Assembly: GCA_041674705.1 (NCBI GenBank)
Contig: JBAYVF010000021.1
Span: 1-32,006, forward strand
Direction: 5' to 3'
From: Aquincolibacterium sp041674705
GTDB taxonomy: Bacteria > Omnitrophota > Omnitrophia > Omnitrophales > Aquincolibacteriaceae
DNA length: 32,006 nucleotides
Shown here in pieces: positions 31,429 to 32,006 of this stretch (its first letter is position 1; each line of letters starts with the position of its first letter). The notes beneath the pieces are model-generated. The model did no database searches and had not been told where the DNA came from. It saw only the letters and a list, made by a program, of their open reading frames with translations. A program made the translations under genes and the position numbers.

Positions 31429-31815
31429 ATGTGCGCAAACGAAGCAGGAATTTTAAAAGCGAAGGCAGGTCTTCGCGGGGGGTATGGACATATTCGATGT
31501 CCGAATCCGGGATGTGACTATATCCTTTTTGAGGCCTCAAAAAGGTTTTGGCACGCTGGCGGTATCGAAAGAATGCTTTGTCCGACATGCGGTCATTCGG
31601 CTTCGTTTATCGCATGCCTTCAGTCAGAAAGTGATGCCGGAGCGCTGATCGTTCGATACTGGTGTCATAAGTGTGAATTCTGTTTTGAAAGAACCATGGT
31701 CGGGGTCCGGAAATACTGCACGGGCTGCCATACTTACCAGAACATCTATTTCCCGCTCTCCTTGGCTCTCCCAGGTGGCATCCCAAGCATTCAGGAAACC
31801 GTGGCAGAAACCTGA
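31429..31815 (+). CDS. Double zinc-ribbon protein of unknown function
   Basis: A 128-aa cytoplasmic protein with two apparent zinc ribbons: Cys24/Cys29 with Cys51/Cys54 (CPNPGC, CPTCG), and Cys79/Cys82 with Cys97/Cys100 (CHKC, CTGC). An extra Cys85 lies near the second ribbon. No signal peptide or membrane segment is visible. I chose the ATG at 31429 because GGAGG (31419-31423) precedes it at good distance; the frame opens at 31393. I do not recognise the family. The structured element at 31267-31339 lies in its upstream region. Nucleic-acid binding or zinc storage are both possible. Confidence 0.65.
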   Translation: MCANEAGILKAKAGLRGGYGHIRCPNPGCDYILFEASKRFWHAGGIERMLCPTCGHSASFIACLQSESDAGALIVRYWCHKCEFCFERTMVGVRKYCTGCHTYQNIYFPLSLALPGGIPSIQETVAET

Positions 31816-31844
31816 GGGCCTGTTTAACGCCCCTGCCTTTGATC

Positions 31845-31980
31845 CCGCACCCGGGCATGCCTCTTTGACGACCCTATACACTATTTTCAGGGTCTACCTC
31901 CCGCTCGACCACACTCTCTCATCTTAAATTTGGTACTCGAGAGCGTGGTCGAGCGGGGTTCTCGGCATGCCCGGGTGCGG
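31845..31980. repeat. 136-bp nested inverted repeat
   Basis: The outer arms (31845-31861 and 31964-31980) are perfect 17-bp inverted copies with core ACCCGGGCATGCC. The inner arms (31900-31918 and 31939-31957) are 19 bp with one mismatch, core CCCGCTCGACCAC, around a 20-base loop. The left side carries an extra 38 bases with a small hairpin of its own (GACCC 31870-31874, GGGTC 31890-31894); the right side has only 6 bases between the arms. It lies 29 bases after the zinc-ribbon stop. It could be a miniature inverted-repeat element, a REP-like repeat or a large terminator. Confidence 0.7.
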
Positions 31981-32006
31981 TTTCCGAAGAAAATCCTGTA
32001 ATATCC

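Noticed and set aside
31935..31980. tRNA-like sequence (GTGGTCGAGCGG)
   Set aside because: It resembles a tRNA D-arm, but no anticodon or T-arm follows, and the bases are explained by the inverted repeat.
1..32006. CRISPR array
   Set aside because: The only tandem repeats are the ~10-bp units at 128-167, far too short and without spacers.

Overview
The window is about 32 kb of Gram-negative chromosomal DNA. It is almost entirely a heavy-metal and sulfur accessory region that starts directly beside a tRNA-Gly gene. Outer-membrane porins, two tripartite RND efflux systems with periplasmic adaptors and TolC-type outer-membrane factors, lipoproteins and periplasmic binding proteins all point to a two-membrane bacterium. 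Base composition is moderate and most genes share one codon style. I cannot assign a phylum from the sequence; an uncultured lineage is plausible, but that is inference.

Layout. 1-512: the 3' part of tRNA-Gly(CCC), a strong hairpin terminator, a short tandem array of about 10-bp repeats and several other hairpins, with no gene. 513-8367: a DtxR-family metalloregulator with GTTAG-N6-CTAAC operators before it and after it, then an outer-membrane protein, a small secreted TRASH/YHS-like protein, a small Cys-rich secreted protein, a lipoprotein and a CzcCBA-like efflux system. 8462-9783: two PII-like signalling proteins with His-rich T-loops, flanking a small winged-helix protein. 9790-14150: a membrane-anchored DsbA-like oxidoreductase, a P1B-type ATPase with an unusual APC motif, and an OprB-type porin.

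14253-20486: a sulfate-acquisition operon. It contains an Rrf2-family regulator without the Fe-S cysteines (CymR-like), a YezD/DUF2292 protein, an OprO/OprP-type porin, a sulfate-binding protein, CysT, CysW and CysA, and it ends in a clear intrinsic terminator. 20532-30495: a copper module. CsoR (C-H-C ligands) has its operator in front of it and is followed by CusC, CusB and CusA with the three copper-transport methionines. After these come a small membrane protein ending in CPMH, a tiny lipoprotein ending in GHHH, a His/Met-rich periplasmic protein, a secreted TRASH-like protein and a Cu+ P1B-1 ATPase with N-terminal YHS and CPMHP-type metal-binding domains.

30496-32006: a sparse region with a minus-strand XRE regulator, a highly structured terminator-like RNA element, a plus-strand double zinc-ribbon protein and a 136-bp nested inverted repeat.

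How it fits together (inference): the DtxR protein senses a divalent metal and controls export by CzcCBA, perhaps tuned by the PII-like pair. CsoR senses Cu(I) and controls periplasmic export by CusCBA and cytoplasmic export by the P1B-1 ATPase, with small Cys/His/Met-rich secreted proteins as periplasmic buffers or chaperones. The sulfate operon would feed cysteine and thiol synthesis, which metal stress consumes. The least familiar parts are the PII pair with HxHH T-loops, the tiny metal-ligand-rich proteins after cusA, the twin ACAA hairpins before the sulfate porin, and the structured elements at the right end.
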